Shown here: positions 1 to 7,651 of the stretch, piece after piece | How the letters are laid out: each line of letters opens with the position of its first letter | How positions within the stretch are numbered: the first letter of the stretch is position 1 | DNA from: Bacillota bacterium | GTDB lineage: Bacteria > Bacillota > Sulfobacillia > Sulfobacillales > Sulfobacillaceae | NCBI GenBank assembly: GCA_021806205.1 | Contig: JAJZXX010000176.1 | Coordinates: 1-64,000, forward strand | Direction: 5' to 3' | Length of the DNA: 64,000 bases | Translations under genes and position numbers: made by a program | The notes under the pieces: model-generated | What the model was told of the DNA's origin: nothing | Seen by the model: the letters and a program-made list of their open reading frames with translations, nothing else | The model's database searches: none

Positions 1-1
1 A

Positions 2-772
2 GCACACGAGAGCCAAGATCAAAGTTGGAGCAAGATGGAGGCAGCAGACCGTCTATTGCAAGAGCATGTCGACGTAAATCAATTGCTACACATCGCAGGG
101 AACGCCCAGGGTCCCGCTGAGGTGACTACAAAAATTCAAGGCGCCGTACTAACCTCTCGCCCTAAGGTGGCCATAGCGTGCGATCGGGCCCTTAATTTTT
201 ATTACCCGGCTAATCTCGATGTGCTGACTCAAATGGGAGCGGAATTGCTATGGTTTCGTCCGACCTTCGGGGAAGGTGTGCCGCTGTCGGCTACGCATCT
301 CTATCTAGGAGGCGGATTCCCCGAAGAATATGTCGACGAGTTGACCCAATACCCCGACATGTTCTGTGATATTTATCATCGCATCGTATCGGCCGGGCTT
401 CCAACATTGGCGGAATGCGGGGGATATATGTTTTTGGGCGAGGCTATATGGTCCAAGGGCCATCGGTTTCCTATGGTGGGCGCTATTCCCATGGAAACAG
501 AGATTACGTCGTCTCTAAAGGCTTTGGGATACCGGAACATTACCGTGCGCCAAAGTGGGGTCTTTCCTGCTGGTAGTCGATTTCGTGGCCATGAATATCA
601 CCATTCTAAGATCCTTCAGGATACGGGGCTGGTGCCGGGATATGAAGTGTCATCATCTCGCACGCCGCCGATATCAGAAGGTCATGGTGTTCGCCATCTT
701 TTGGCCGGTTATAGTCATTTATACTTTCCGTCATGCCCTGAAGCGATTCATGCGTGGCTCAAAGCGCAATAA
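2..772 (+). CDS. cbiA: Cobyrinic acid a,c-diamide synthase, C-terminal part (5' end outside window)
   Basis: CbiA/CobB amidates the a and c side chains of cobyrinic acid, using ATP and glutamine, in the cytoplasm. The reading frame is open to base 2 without a stop, so the ORF-track ATG at 35 is internal and the N-terminal ATP-binding half lies outside the window. Visible are the end of the dethiobiotin-synthase-like domain and a class I glutamine amidotransferase domain, with nucleophile motif LAECGGYMFLG (about residue 130 of the visible part) and the family-typical RGHEYHHSKI near the end. About 256 residues are visible of a usual 450. It is the upstream neighbour of the cobalamin operon. 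The family call is firm; the full extent cannot be judged. Confidence 0.93.
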   Translation, partial: AHESQDQSWSKMEAADRLLQEHVDVNQLLHIAGNAQGPAEVTTKIQGAVLTSRPKVAIACDRALNFYYPANLDVLTQMGAELLWFRPTFGEGVPLSATHLYLGGGFPEEYVDELTQYPDMFCDIYHRIVSAGLPTLAECGGYMFLGEAIWSKGHRFPMVGAIPMETEITSSLKALGYRNITVRQSGVFPAGSRFRGHEYHHSKILQDTGLVPGYEVSSSRTPPISEGHGVRHLLAGYSHLYFPSCPEAIHAWLKAQ

Positions 773-829
773 GCGAGGACCAGCAGGCCCCCTAGGTATT
801 GATTGATGTCTTGGGAAGCAGGTGCGTTG

Positions 830-1627
830 ATGACGGGCATTCGATGTCTGGTGCTGGATTTAGATGGGACGCTGTTGAATAGCGACGACATGATTTCGTC
901 CAACAATCTTAAGGCGCTCGAAATGTGTTCTGCCCAGGGCCTTCCTATCGTTCTGGCAACGGGAAGACCGCCCCGGGCCGTTCGACATTTGTTGTCCAGT
1001 CAAACCTTACAGGGTTTTGTCATTTATCTTGATGGGGGACTGACCGTCCACGAATCGTCCCGCCAGATCATTGATCATTGCCCGGTCGATCATCGCGTTG
1101 CCGGAGAAATTGTCGACTGGGTACTGGCCCTGGAGCCCCGGGCCAGCATTTCCTTTGAGGTTCAGGACGCATGGTATGGCTTGCAATCGAGCGAGGATCC
1201 CATAGTGATTAGTCAGGAGTCCGACTTCGCACCGCAATATACTCTGAAACGGGCTGATCTCGCGGGCATGTCGCCGACCCGTGTGATTCTTTCCGGGTTC
1301 CCCGACGTAACACGTCTGGGTGAAGCGTTTTCCAATCAGGTGCGAATGAGGTCTGTGGCCGACGGCGCCTTAATTCAGGTTATGGCTAGATCGGTGAGCA
1401 AGGAGCGCGCTCTGGCGCCAGTGCTAAATGCCCTTGCGATTAGTCCGGAAGAGGTGATGGTGTTCGGAGATGGGTGCAACGATCAGGGGTTGTTTGACTT
1501 TTGCGGGTACCCGGTCGCGATGGCCAATGCGGCCAGTTCGCTGAAAGCGCGAGCCAAATACGTGACCGGATCCAACGATGAAGACGGTGTCGGCGATGCC
1601 TTAAATAAACTCGGACTGATTGGATAG
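830..1627 (+). CDS. HAD-superfamily (Cof-type) phosphatase
   Basis: This is a Cof/YbiV-type HAD hydrolase. Motif I is DLDGTLLNS at the very N-terminus with the two catalytic aspartates, and motif IV GDGCNDQGLF sits near residue 215, with a C2 cap domain between. I chose ATG 830 because Cof proteins start only a few residues before motif I and because AGGTG lies 5 nt upstream. The ORF track starts at TTG 803, and ATG 806 is also possible. Substrates in this family are sugar phosphates, nucleotides and cofactor phosphates, so the substrate cannot be read from sequence. Its place between cbiA and the cobalamin riboswitch, in a locus with no recognisable cobC, makes alpha-ribazole-phosphate phosphatase a speculative option. 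Confidence 0.85.
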   Translation: MTGIRCLVLDLDGTLLNSDDMISSNNLKALEMCSAQGLPIVLATGRPPRAVRHLLSSQTLQGFVIYLDGGLTVHESSRQIIDHCPVDHRVAGEIVDWVLALEPRASISFEVQDAWYGLQSSEDPIVISQESDFAPQYTLKRADLAGMSPTRVILSGFPDVTRLGEAFSNQVRMRSVADGALIQVMARSVSKERALAPVLNALAISPEEVMVFGDGCNDQGLFDFCGYPVAMANAASSLKARAKYVTGSNDEDGVGDALNKLGLIG

Positions 1628-1698
1628 TGGAGCCCGGATAGTTTGGGGTCAGTGGGCTTTAGGAGGGGCGAACACCCCGGCGATCCGCCTAGAGTGCG

Positions 1699-1727
1699 TT
1701 GACAAGTGAGAAAGCCTCCCATACCAT
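1699..1727 (+). promoter_or_regulatory. Promoter of the cob operon
   Basis: A perfect -35 box TTGACA (1699-1704) is followed by a 17-nt spacer and TACCAT (1722-1727, 4 of 6 to TATAAT). Predicted transcription starts near 1734, just before the cobalamin riboswitch. This also shows that the N-terminal extension of the ORF-track entry at 1699 is untranslated leader. Confidence 0.7.
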
Positions 1728-1751
1728 AAGGGGCAGAAAGCGCATATCATT

Positions 1752-1875
1752 CAAGGTGCTCGCCCTACCCGATGCCGAGTGGGGACTACGAGAGAATAGG
1801 GAAACCGGTGAAAAACCGGTGCGGTCCCGCCACTGTAATCGAACTAAGCTTCGAGAGTCAGGAGACCTGCCTTGG
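1752..1875 (+). promoter_or_regulatory. Cobalamin (AdoCbl) riboswitch of the cob operon
   Basis: The leader carries the conserved cobalamin-riboswitch core: AAGGTGCT at the 5' side, GGGAAACCGGTGAAAAACCGG, GGTCCCGCCACTGTAA, and the B12 box AGTCAGGAGACCTGCC (1856-1871). Family knowledge: such elements switch off biosynthesis or uptake genes when adenosylcobalamin is abundant. Downstream, a perfect 7-bp hairpin GACCGTC-gtcga-GACGGTC (1929-1947) lies about 30 nt ahead of the cobU start and is the likely expression platform. It has no proper T-run, so control of translation initiation is more likely than termination. Confidence 0.95.
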
Positions 1876-1977
1876 ATGCGCGAAATCCGCCTTCGAGGAA
1901 AGGTCATGGAGATGCGTCCCTATCCATGGACCGTCGTCGAGACGGTCTTCTCGATGATGAGGGGTGGGACGTGCGTC

Positions 1978-2523
1978 GTGGGCCATACGTTGATTCTTGG
2001 TGGTGCCCGCAGTGGAAAAAGTCGATTTGCGGAAGAAACCGCCCTCCAACTTTCCCGAGAAACCTCACAGCCGGTGGTCTATATTGCCACGGCCACCGTT
2101 ACGGACAGTGAAATGAAAAACCGTATTGAGGCACATCAGACCCGGCGTCCGGTGGAGTGGACTACGGTTGAAGAGTCGATGGATGTGGTTCAGGAACTGG
2201 AGCAACGCCGCGAGCCTGCCATTGTGGTGCTGGACTGCCTTTCACTTTTGCTCAACAACTGGATGTTTGCGGGTCTTGAGGATTCAGTCCTAGCTGCGCG
2301 CATCGAAGCACTGGGTCGGACCTTTGAAAGCTTTCGCCATCCCTTATTGGTGGTCAGCAACGAAGTTGGTCAAGGCATCGTGCCCGAAAATTCTCTCGCC
2401 CGCCGCTATCGTGATCAATTGGGCACGATGAATCAGCGTGTCGCGCGTACGGCTGAGCATGTGGTGTGGATGGTGGCGGGGATTCCCGTGGAACTCCAAA
2501 AGTGGGCTCCTAATAAATGGTGA
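1978..2523 (+). CDS. cobU: Adenosylcobinamide kinase / adenosylcobinamide-phosphate guanylyltransferase
   Basis: CobU phosphorylates adenosylcobinamide and transfers GMP from GTP to give AdoCbi-GDP in the nucleotide-loop pathway. The P-loop GGARSGKS lies at residues 8-15, and the family stretch SNEVGQGIVPENSLARRYRD is at about 121-140. The length of 181 aa matches the family. I place the start at GTG 1978 (GHTLILGGARSGKS), because the ORF-track start at 1699 runs through the promoter and riboswitch. ATG 1954 and 1957 are alternatives. It is the first gene of the riboswitch-controlled operon and overlaps cbiB by 7 nt. Confidence 0.95.
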   Translation: MGHTLILGGARSGKSRFAEETALQLSRETSQPVVYIATATVTDSEMKNRIEAHQTRRPVEWTTVEESMDVVQELEQRREPAIVVLDCLSLLLNNWMFAGLEDSVLAARIEALGRTFESFRHPLLVVSNEVGQGIVPENSLARRYRDQLGTMNQRVARTAEHVVWMVAGIPVELQKWAPNKW

Positions 2524-3470
2524 CGGGTGGCGAGATGGGGGCGGCGGCTATGGGCGTAGATGCGGTTATCGGTGATTCTGGCGGCTGGCCCCACCCCGTG
2601 GTCCTCATGGGGGCGGCCATCACTCGCTATGATCAGCAAATGAATCGCTCGGGGCTGAGCCCCGGAGTCCTCAAAGTCCGTGGACTAGGACTGGCGATTG
2701 GTTTGCCTTTGGTGGTGGGAGTCGGCAGCTGGGGGTCGATTTGGGCTCTAGGCCGGGTTTGGTCTCCTTTGGGATGGATAGTAGCGCTGGGGTTGATCTC
2801 CACGACTTTGGCTTGGAAGGGCTTGGGGGATGCGGGACGCCACGTCTATCGAGAGCTATCGTTGGGCCTGGTTCGGGCCCGCAGGGCTGTTGGTGAGATC
2901 GTAGGCCGCGATACGCATGAATTGACGGAAGCCGAAGTGATTCGAGCTACCGTGGAGACCCTGGCCGAGAATATTGTAGACGGCATCGTGGCTCCCTTGT
3001 TTTACGCGGTTTTAGGCGGTGCCCCACTGGCTATGGCATACCGGGCCGTCAACACATTGGATTCCATGGTCGGCTACAAGAGTTCGCGCTATCGGCACTT
3101 CGGCTGGGCGAGTGCTCGATTGGATGATGTCATGAATTTCGTTCCGGCTCGTCTGACCGCCTTATTGTTGTGGGCCGTCATGGCTGGGATGGCTTTGGCC
3201 CCACGGCGGGCCTGGAGAACCATGGTGCGTCAAGCGCATCGCCACCCCAGTCCCAATGCCGGGATTCCCGAGGCTATGATGGCGGGAGGACTAGGGGTGC
3301 GCTTGGGAGGCCGCAATGTGTACGGAGGGGTCCCCTCGCTACGGGCAGAGTTGGGTGAGGCCACCCGGCCATTAGACAGAGAGGATATCGTTCGGGCTGT
3401 CCAAGTCGTCAGATGGACCGGCGCCGTGGCGGCAATGGCGGCGCTTTTGATTGGGGTTTTAACGGCGTGA
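2517..3470 (+). CDS. cbiB: Adenosylcobinamide-phosphate synthase
   Basis: CbiB/CobD is a polytopic membrane protein that joins the (R)-1-amino-2-propanol phosphate arm to adenosylcobyric acid. Family signatures are GDSGGWPHPVVLMGAAI at the N-terminus, ENIVDGIVAPLFYAVLGG in the middle and NTLDSMVGYKSSRYRHFGW followed by ARLDDVMNFVPARLTA. Length 317 aa is normal. The start ATG overlaps the cobU stop, and the TGA stop overlaps the cobS ATG, so it is translationally coupled on both sides. Its substrate partner, the aminopropanol phosphate, comes from the cobD product two genes downstream. Confidence 0.95.
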   Translation: MVTGGEMGAAAMGVDAVIGDSGGWPHPVVLMGAAITRYDQQMNRSGLSPGVLKVRGLGLAIGLPLVVGVGSWGSIWALGRVWSPLGWIVALGLISTTLAWKGLGDAGRHVYRELSLGLVRARRAVGEIVGRDTHELTEAEVIRATVETLAENIVDGIVAPLFYAVLGGAPLAMAYRAVNTLDSMVGYKSSRYRHFGWASARLDDVMNFVPARLTALLLWAVMAGMALAPRRAWRTMVRQAHRHPSPNAGIPEAMMAGGLGVRLGGRNVYGGVPSLRAELGEATRPLDREDIVRAVQVVRWTGAVAAMAALLIGVLTA

Positions 3471-4228
3471 TGACAGATCGGGTGAAGAGTTTACTGCTAG
3501 CCATGGAATTTGGAACCATTCTTCCCATGCCGCACATGGACGGTGTGAATCAGGACACGCTGAGTCGCAGCATGGGATTTTTTCCAGTGACGGGGTTGGC
3601 CTTGGGATTGATTCTTTGGGGTTTTATGTGGACCGGGACTCACTTTTTGACCGAGGATGCGACCGCCATCTTAGGATTAGGTGTGTATGTGTTGGCTACC
3701 GGAGCTCTTCATCTCGATGGACTGAGTGACACTTTTGACGCGTTCGGCAGCCGAAGACCGCCCAAAGAGGCGTTGGCGGTCATGAAGGATAGCCGCATCG
3801 GGACGATGGGTGCCGCGGCCTTGGCGATTGTGCTGATTGGCAAGGCGGTGGCTTTTGCAAAAATGCCCGTGAGTGGGCCGGGCCCCTGGGTGGTGGTGCC
3901 CGTGTTAGCCAGGACATCGGTGGTCTGGTGCATGGCGTGGTCATCTCCAGCTCGTCCGGATGGCCTTGGTGCACTTTACTCCAGACGTTTGTCCTATAAG
4001 ACGGTGGGCGGAGTGACGGTGGTGAGTTTGGCTTTAGCTGCCTGGTTGCTGCCTTGGTATCAGGCTTTAATAGCTGTCATGCTGTGTATGATGGCTACAG
4101 TCATTTGGGTTTTCCTGACACGTCGGCGATTCGGCGGTGCAACCGGTGACACCTATGGGGCTCTCCTCGAACTGGTTGAATGGGTCGGATTTCTTGTTTT
4201 AGCGGGAGGGTGGGGTTATGGACGTTAG
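3470..4228 (+). CDS. cobS: Adenosylcobinamide-GDP ribazoletransferase (cobalamin synthase)
   Basis: CobS is the integral membrane enzyme that joins AdoCbi-GDP with alpha-ribazole (phosphate), the final assembly step. The N-terminal MEFGTILPMPHM and the acidic motif HLDGLSDTFDAFGSRR are diagnostic, and the remainder is a run of hydrophobic helices. The start at ATG 3470 shares a base with the cbiB stop (TGATG); the ORF-track start at 3413 lies inside cbiB. Length is 252 aa, as usual. The end overlaps the next gene by 11 nt. Confidence 0.95.
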   Translation: MTDRVKSLLLAMEFGTILPMPHMDGVNQDTLSRSMGFFPVTGLALGLILWGFMWTGTHFLTEDATAILGLGVYVLATGALHLDGLSDTFDAFGSRRPPKEALAVMKDSRIGTMGAAALAIVLIGKAVAFAKMPVSGPGPWVVVPVLARTSVVWCMAWSSPARPDGLGALYSRRLSYKTVGGVTVVSLALAAWLLPWYQALIAVMLCMMATVIWVFLTRRRFGGATGDTYGALLELVEWVGFLVLAGGWGYGR

Positions 4229-5321
4229 ACCAGCCGAACATGGAGGCCAGGTCCATTGGGCCTCGCGCCAAACCGGCCGCACACTCTCTGAAATACTTGA
4301 TTTTAGCGCCAATATTAATCCCTTGGGCCCGCCTGCGTCTGTTAAAGCGGCCCTGACCGAGGCCCTGGACGACATTCGTTTTTATCCCGATTCTTCACAT
4401 TATCGGGTGAAGCGCGCCGTTGCCGAACGCTATGGGATTTCCGTGGAGAGTGTTTTGGTTTCAAATGGGGCGACGGAGGCTATTGATCTGGCGCTGCGCT
4501 CGTTGCATCCCCAACGGGTCATTATTTTGGAACCAGCTTTTAGCGAATATCGAGCGGCCGCGCACCGCCATCATCTTGCCTGGATCGCGCTGCCCCTGCT
4601 GCGCCCTGACTTTACGCCCCCGTGGGATTTGTTAGAGGACACCGCGCGTTCCGGTGACTTGGTGATATGGAATAACCCCCACAATCCCAGCGGGGGTCGT
4701 GTGGTGCGCCGCGACTTCGCCGCGCGCATGGCCGAGTTGGCCGGGCGCGGCGTGTCGTTCTTGATAGACGAATCGTTTATTGATTTTCTGATCGATAGGG
4801 ATGACACATCAGCCCTTTTAGAGGCCTTAGATCCCAATCGGAAAGTTGTCGTAGTGCGGTCCCTCACGAAGTTCCTTGCGATTCCCGGCCTACGCTTTGG
4901 CTATGCGCTCGCCCATCCCGCTACGATAAGCGGCATCGAGCAGTTTAGGGATCGATGGAGTGTGAGCCATCTGGCGCAAGAGGCTGCCATTGCTGGACTG
5001 GGCGATGAGGCATTCGCTAAAAAGACCCAATCCTGGCTCCTTCAGTCCATGCAGCAAGTCCGGGATTTATGGGGATCGGTTCCTGAGTGTCAGTTGCAAC
5101 CGACCCGGGTCAACTTCTTTTTGTTGCGGTGGAATGATGAAGCGCTCTCCAGACGACTAGCTTTCCACCTCTTGCAGCGCGGTGTCATTGTGCGGCTGTG
5201 TGAAGGGTTCTTAGGCCTGGGGGCTTCGTATTGGCGATTGGCGATGCGCAGCCTCGAAGAGAATATTCGGCTTTACCAAGCGGTCCAAGAGGTGCTAAAA
5301 GAGGTGAGGGCGGATGGCTAA
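4218..5321 (+). CDS. cobD: Threonine-phosphate decarboxylase (PLP, HisC-like)
   Basis: This is a fold-type I PLP enzyme of the HisC/CobD/CobC group. It begins HGGQVHWASRQTG and continues with LDFSANINPLGPP, the hallmark of L-threonine-O-3-phosphate decarboxylase rather than histidinol-phosphate aminotransferase. The PLP lysine lies in VRSLTKFLAIPGLRFGYAL (about residue 220). It supplies aminopropanol phosphate for CbiB. Length 367 aa is typical. It overlaps cobS and cbiP by a few bases, inside the operon. Context decides the call against HisC. Confidence 0.9.
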   Translation: MDVRPAEHGGQVHWASRQTGRTLSEILDFSANINPLGPPASVKAALTEALDDIRFYPDSSHYRVKRAVAERYGISVESVLVSNGATEAIDLALRSLHPQRVIILEPAFSEYRAAAHRHHLAWIALPLLRPDFTPPWDLLEDTARSGDLVIWNNPHNPSGGRVVRRDFAARMAELAGRGVSFLIDESFIDFLIDRDDTSALLEALDPNRKVVVVRSLTKFLAIPGLRFGYALAHPATISGIEQFRDRWSVSHLAQEAAIAGLGDEAFAKKTQSWLLQSMQQVRDLWGSVPECQLQPTRVNFFLLRWNDEALSRRLAFHLLQRGVIVRLCEGFLGLGASYWRLAMRSLEENIRLYQAVQEVLKEVRADG

Positions 5322-6885
5322 GGCTGTCATGGTTATGGGAACCGCGTCGCATGTTGGCAAAAGTGTGCTGGCCACGGCTCTGTGCCGAATTTTCTACCAG
5401 GATGGACATCGGGTCGCGCCGTTTAAAGTGCAAAATATGTCGCGAAATTCCGCAGTGACCCCAAAAGGATTGGAGATGAGCCGCGCACAAGCTGTACAAG
5501 CCGAGGCGTCCGGAGTGGAGCCTGATGTGCACATGAACCCGATTCTCTTAAAACCTACCGATGGACGCACCTCCCAGGTGGTTGTTCAGGGAAGGGTTCA
5601 GGGTAACCAATCGGCGGCATCGTACATGGGTTCTGGCAAAGACGCATTGTGGCAAGCCGCCCAGGAGAGCTTTCGCTATCTTTCCGAACGATTTTCGGTG
5701 ATTGTCATGGAAGGCGCTGGAAGCCCGGTCGAGATGAATCTGAAAGCCCATGACTTAGCCAATATGCGTGCGGCCGAAATGGCCGACGCCCGGGTGATCT
5801 TGGTCGCGGACATCGAGCCGGGCGGAGTCTTTGCCTCGGTTATCGGGACATTGGACTTGTTGGAACCTCATGAGCGACGGCGGGTCTTTGGCATTATCAT
5901 CAATAAGTTCCGCGGCGACCCGATGCTCTTTGATGAAGGAGTGCAGTTTCTCGAGGAAAGGACCGGCATTCCTGTGTTGGGGGTGATTCCCTTTTTGCCT
6001 GACCTGGCTATTGATGAAGAGGATTCCATGGGTCTAAAATCCTTGCGGTATCGACTGCGGGAAGGAAGCGGTATCGCCGTCGCGATAGTGCCGTTGCCAC
6101 ATTTAGCGAACTTTACGGATGTGGACGCACTATTTTGGGAGTCGGACGTGCTGCCCTTTTTTGGGAAGCGTCCTGAGGACTTGGTGACGGCTGATGCGGT
6201 TGTGATCCCGGGAACCAAAAACACCATGGAGGACCTGGCCTGGCTATCGGCCTCCGGCTGGACCGACGCATTGAAAATGGTGCATGCACGGGGTGTCCCG
6301 ATTTTAGGGATTTGTGGTGGATTTCAGATGCTAGGGCAAGTGGTGCGCGATCCCCAGGGGTTTGAATCATATCGCGAAACGGTCGCGGGACTCGGCCTTT
6401 TACCCATGGAAACGGAATTGGTTTCACCCAAGCGCACTATCTGGGTCCATGGATATTTGGCAGGTCCGTATACATCGATTCCGGTCAAGGGGTACGAGAT
6501 CCATATGGGGCAGAGTCGTTTCGTAGAAGACATCGATCCGTTGGCTCTGGTGGGCCCGCCCGATGGGCCGGCGCAATCCGAAGGTGCTGTCGTCAATGGA
6601 ATGGCTGTGGTAGGCACGTATCTCCATGGTCTTTTGGATAACCAGGGGTTTCGGGAGATCTGGCTCAATATGGTGCGCCAACGAATTGGAGCTAAACCGG
6701 TCCACTCCGGGCTATCGGTGGCCGAGGTGCGCGAACAGGCCTATGATCGCCTCGCCACCGCCGTTCGAGGCCATATCCGAATGGATCTCCTATACGCCGC
6801 GGTAGGTATTAAAACCAGACGCCTCCGGCATTCAATTCAACATCCACAACACCCAAAGGAGGGTAGCCATGAGTCGTTATCCTGA
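5314..6885 (+). CDS. cbiP: Cobyric acid synthase (glutamine-hydrolysing)
   Basis: CbiP/CobQ amidates the b, d, e and g side chains of adenosylcobyrinic acid a,c-diamide. The N-terminal domain has GTASHVGKSVLATALCR (P-loop-like) and FKVQNMSRNSAVTPKG. The C-terminal glutamine amidotransferase carries ILGICGGFQMLG (about residue 333) and the late histidine GTYLHGLLDN. Length 523 aa fits the family, apart from a short polar tail rich in His and Pro after residue 500 that hosts the ribosome binding site of the next gene. It overlaps that gene by 17 nt. Confidence 0.96.
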   Translation: MAKAVMVMGTASHVGKSVLATALCRIFYQDGHRVAPFKVQNMSRNSAVTPKGLEMSRAQAVQAEASGVEPDVHMNPILLKPTDGRTSQVVVQGRVQGNQSAASYMGSGKDALWQAAQESFRYLSERFSVIVMEGAGSPVEMNLKAHDLANMRAAEMADARVILVADIEPGGVFASVIGTLDLLEPHERRRVFGIIINKFRGDPMLFDEGVQFLEERTGIPVLGVIPFLPDLAIDEEDSMGLKSLRYRLREGSGIAVAIVPLPHLANFTDVDALFWESDVLPFFGKRPEDLVTADAVVIPGTKNTMEDLAWLSASGWTDALKMVHARGVPILGICGGFQMLGQVVRDPQGFESYRETVAGLGLLPMETELVSPKRTIWVHGYLAGPYTSIPVKGYEIHMGQSRFVEDIDPLALVGPPDGPAQSEGAVVNGMAVVGTYLHGLLDNQGFREIWLNMVRQRIGAKPVHSGLSVAEVREQAYDRLATAVRGHIRMDLLYAAVGIKTRRLRHSIQHPQHPKEGSHESLS

Positions 6886-7651
6886 GCGGATTGTGTGTTT
6901 AGCGGCAGAAGTTCCGGGAATCTTGAAAGAGCTGGGCGCATTGGACCGGGTCGTGGGGATTTCGGCGTATACCACGGATCCGAAGGAGGCGCTCGCCATT
7001 CCCAAGGTTAGCGGGTTTCAACACGGTAGCGTCGACCGCATTTTAGGCCAAAAGCCCGACGTCGTGGTTTTGACATCAGCGGTGCAGCAAAAACTGGCTC
7101 AAGGGCTGATAGACCGCGGCGCGTCTATCGTGCATCTGAGTCCCCATCGGTTGGAGGATCTGTATCACAACGTGAGATTGTTAGGCGCTTTAGTGGGTGA
7201 GTCGGTTAGAGCAGCAGAATTAGCAAATCGGCTAAAAGCAGAAGTAGAACGGGTACGAAGCCAGTCTCACCATCTTAAGTATAGTCCACGCGTATATTTT
7301 GAAGAATGGATGGACCCTTTGATAGTGGGGATTGGATGGGTGAGTGATCTGATCGACGCGGCCGGCGGCATGGATATCTTTCGTGCCCGTTCTCTGGAAG
7401 GCCGACGCTCTCGCGACCGTATCGTAGAGCCGCACGAATGGATTGACGCCAAGCCGGACGTCATCTTGGCGTCATGGTGCGGCAAACCGGTTCAGATGGA
7501 TCAAATTCGCTCGCGCCCGGGAGCGCAAGAGGTGCCAGCGATCCAAAACGGACGCATTTACGAAGTCGATGGGACAGTTCTGCAATGCGGAACCCGGTTG
7601 GTTGACCGCCTGGCTGAAATGGCCCAGATTATTGAAAAGGCGGTATCGTGA
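6869..7651 (+). CDS. BtuF-like (class III) solute-binding-family protein without signal peptide
   Basis: The whole 260 aa match the helical-backbone ABC solute-binding family (BtuF/FecB): RIVCLAAEVPGILKELGALDRVVGIS at the N-terminus, PKVSGFQHGSVDRILGQKPDVVV, the long connecting helix, and YFEEWMDPLIVGIGWVSDLIDAAGG. The start is firm (AAAGGAGG 6 nt before ATG 6869), and no signal peptide or lipobox precedes the domain, so it should be cytoplasmic as encoded. It sits inside the cob operon between cbiP and cobT-bluB. A role in binding a corrinoid or intermediate is inference. A true secreted paralogue is encoded at 10060-10995. Confidence 0.85.
   Translation: MSRYPERIVCLAAEVPGILKELGALDRVVGISAYTTDPKEALAIPKVSGFQHGSVDRILGQKPDVVVLTSAVQQKLAQGLIDRGASIVHLSPHRLEDLYHNVRLLGALVGESVRAAELANRLKAEVERVRSQSHHLKYSPRVYFEEWMDPLIVGIGWVSDLIDAAGGMDIFRARSLEGRRSRDRIVEPHEWIDAKPDVILASWCGKPVQMDQIRSRPGAQEVPAIQNGRIYEVDGTVLQCGTRLVDRLAEMAQIIEKAVS

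Noticed and set aside
1699-1977. N-terminal extension of cobU in the ORF track
   Set aside because: It runs through a -35 box, a cobalamin riboswitch and a hairpin; the CobU domain begins at 1978.
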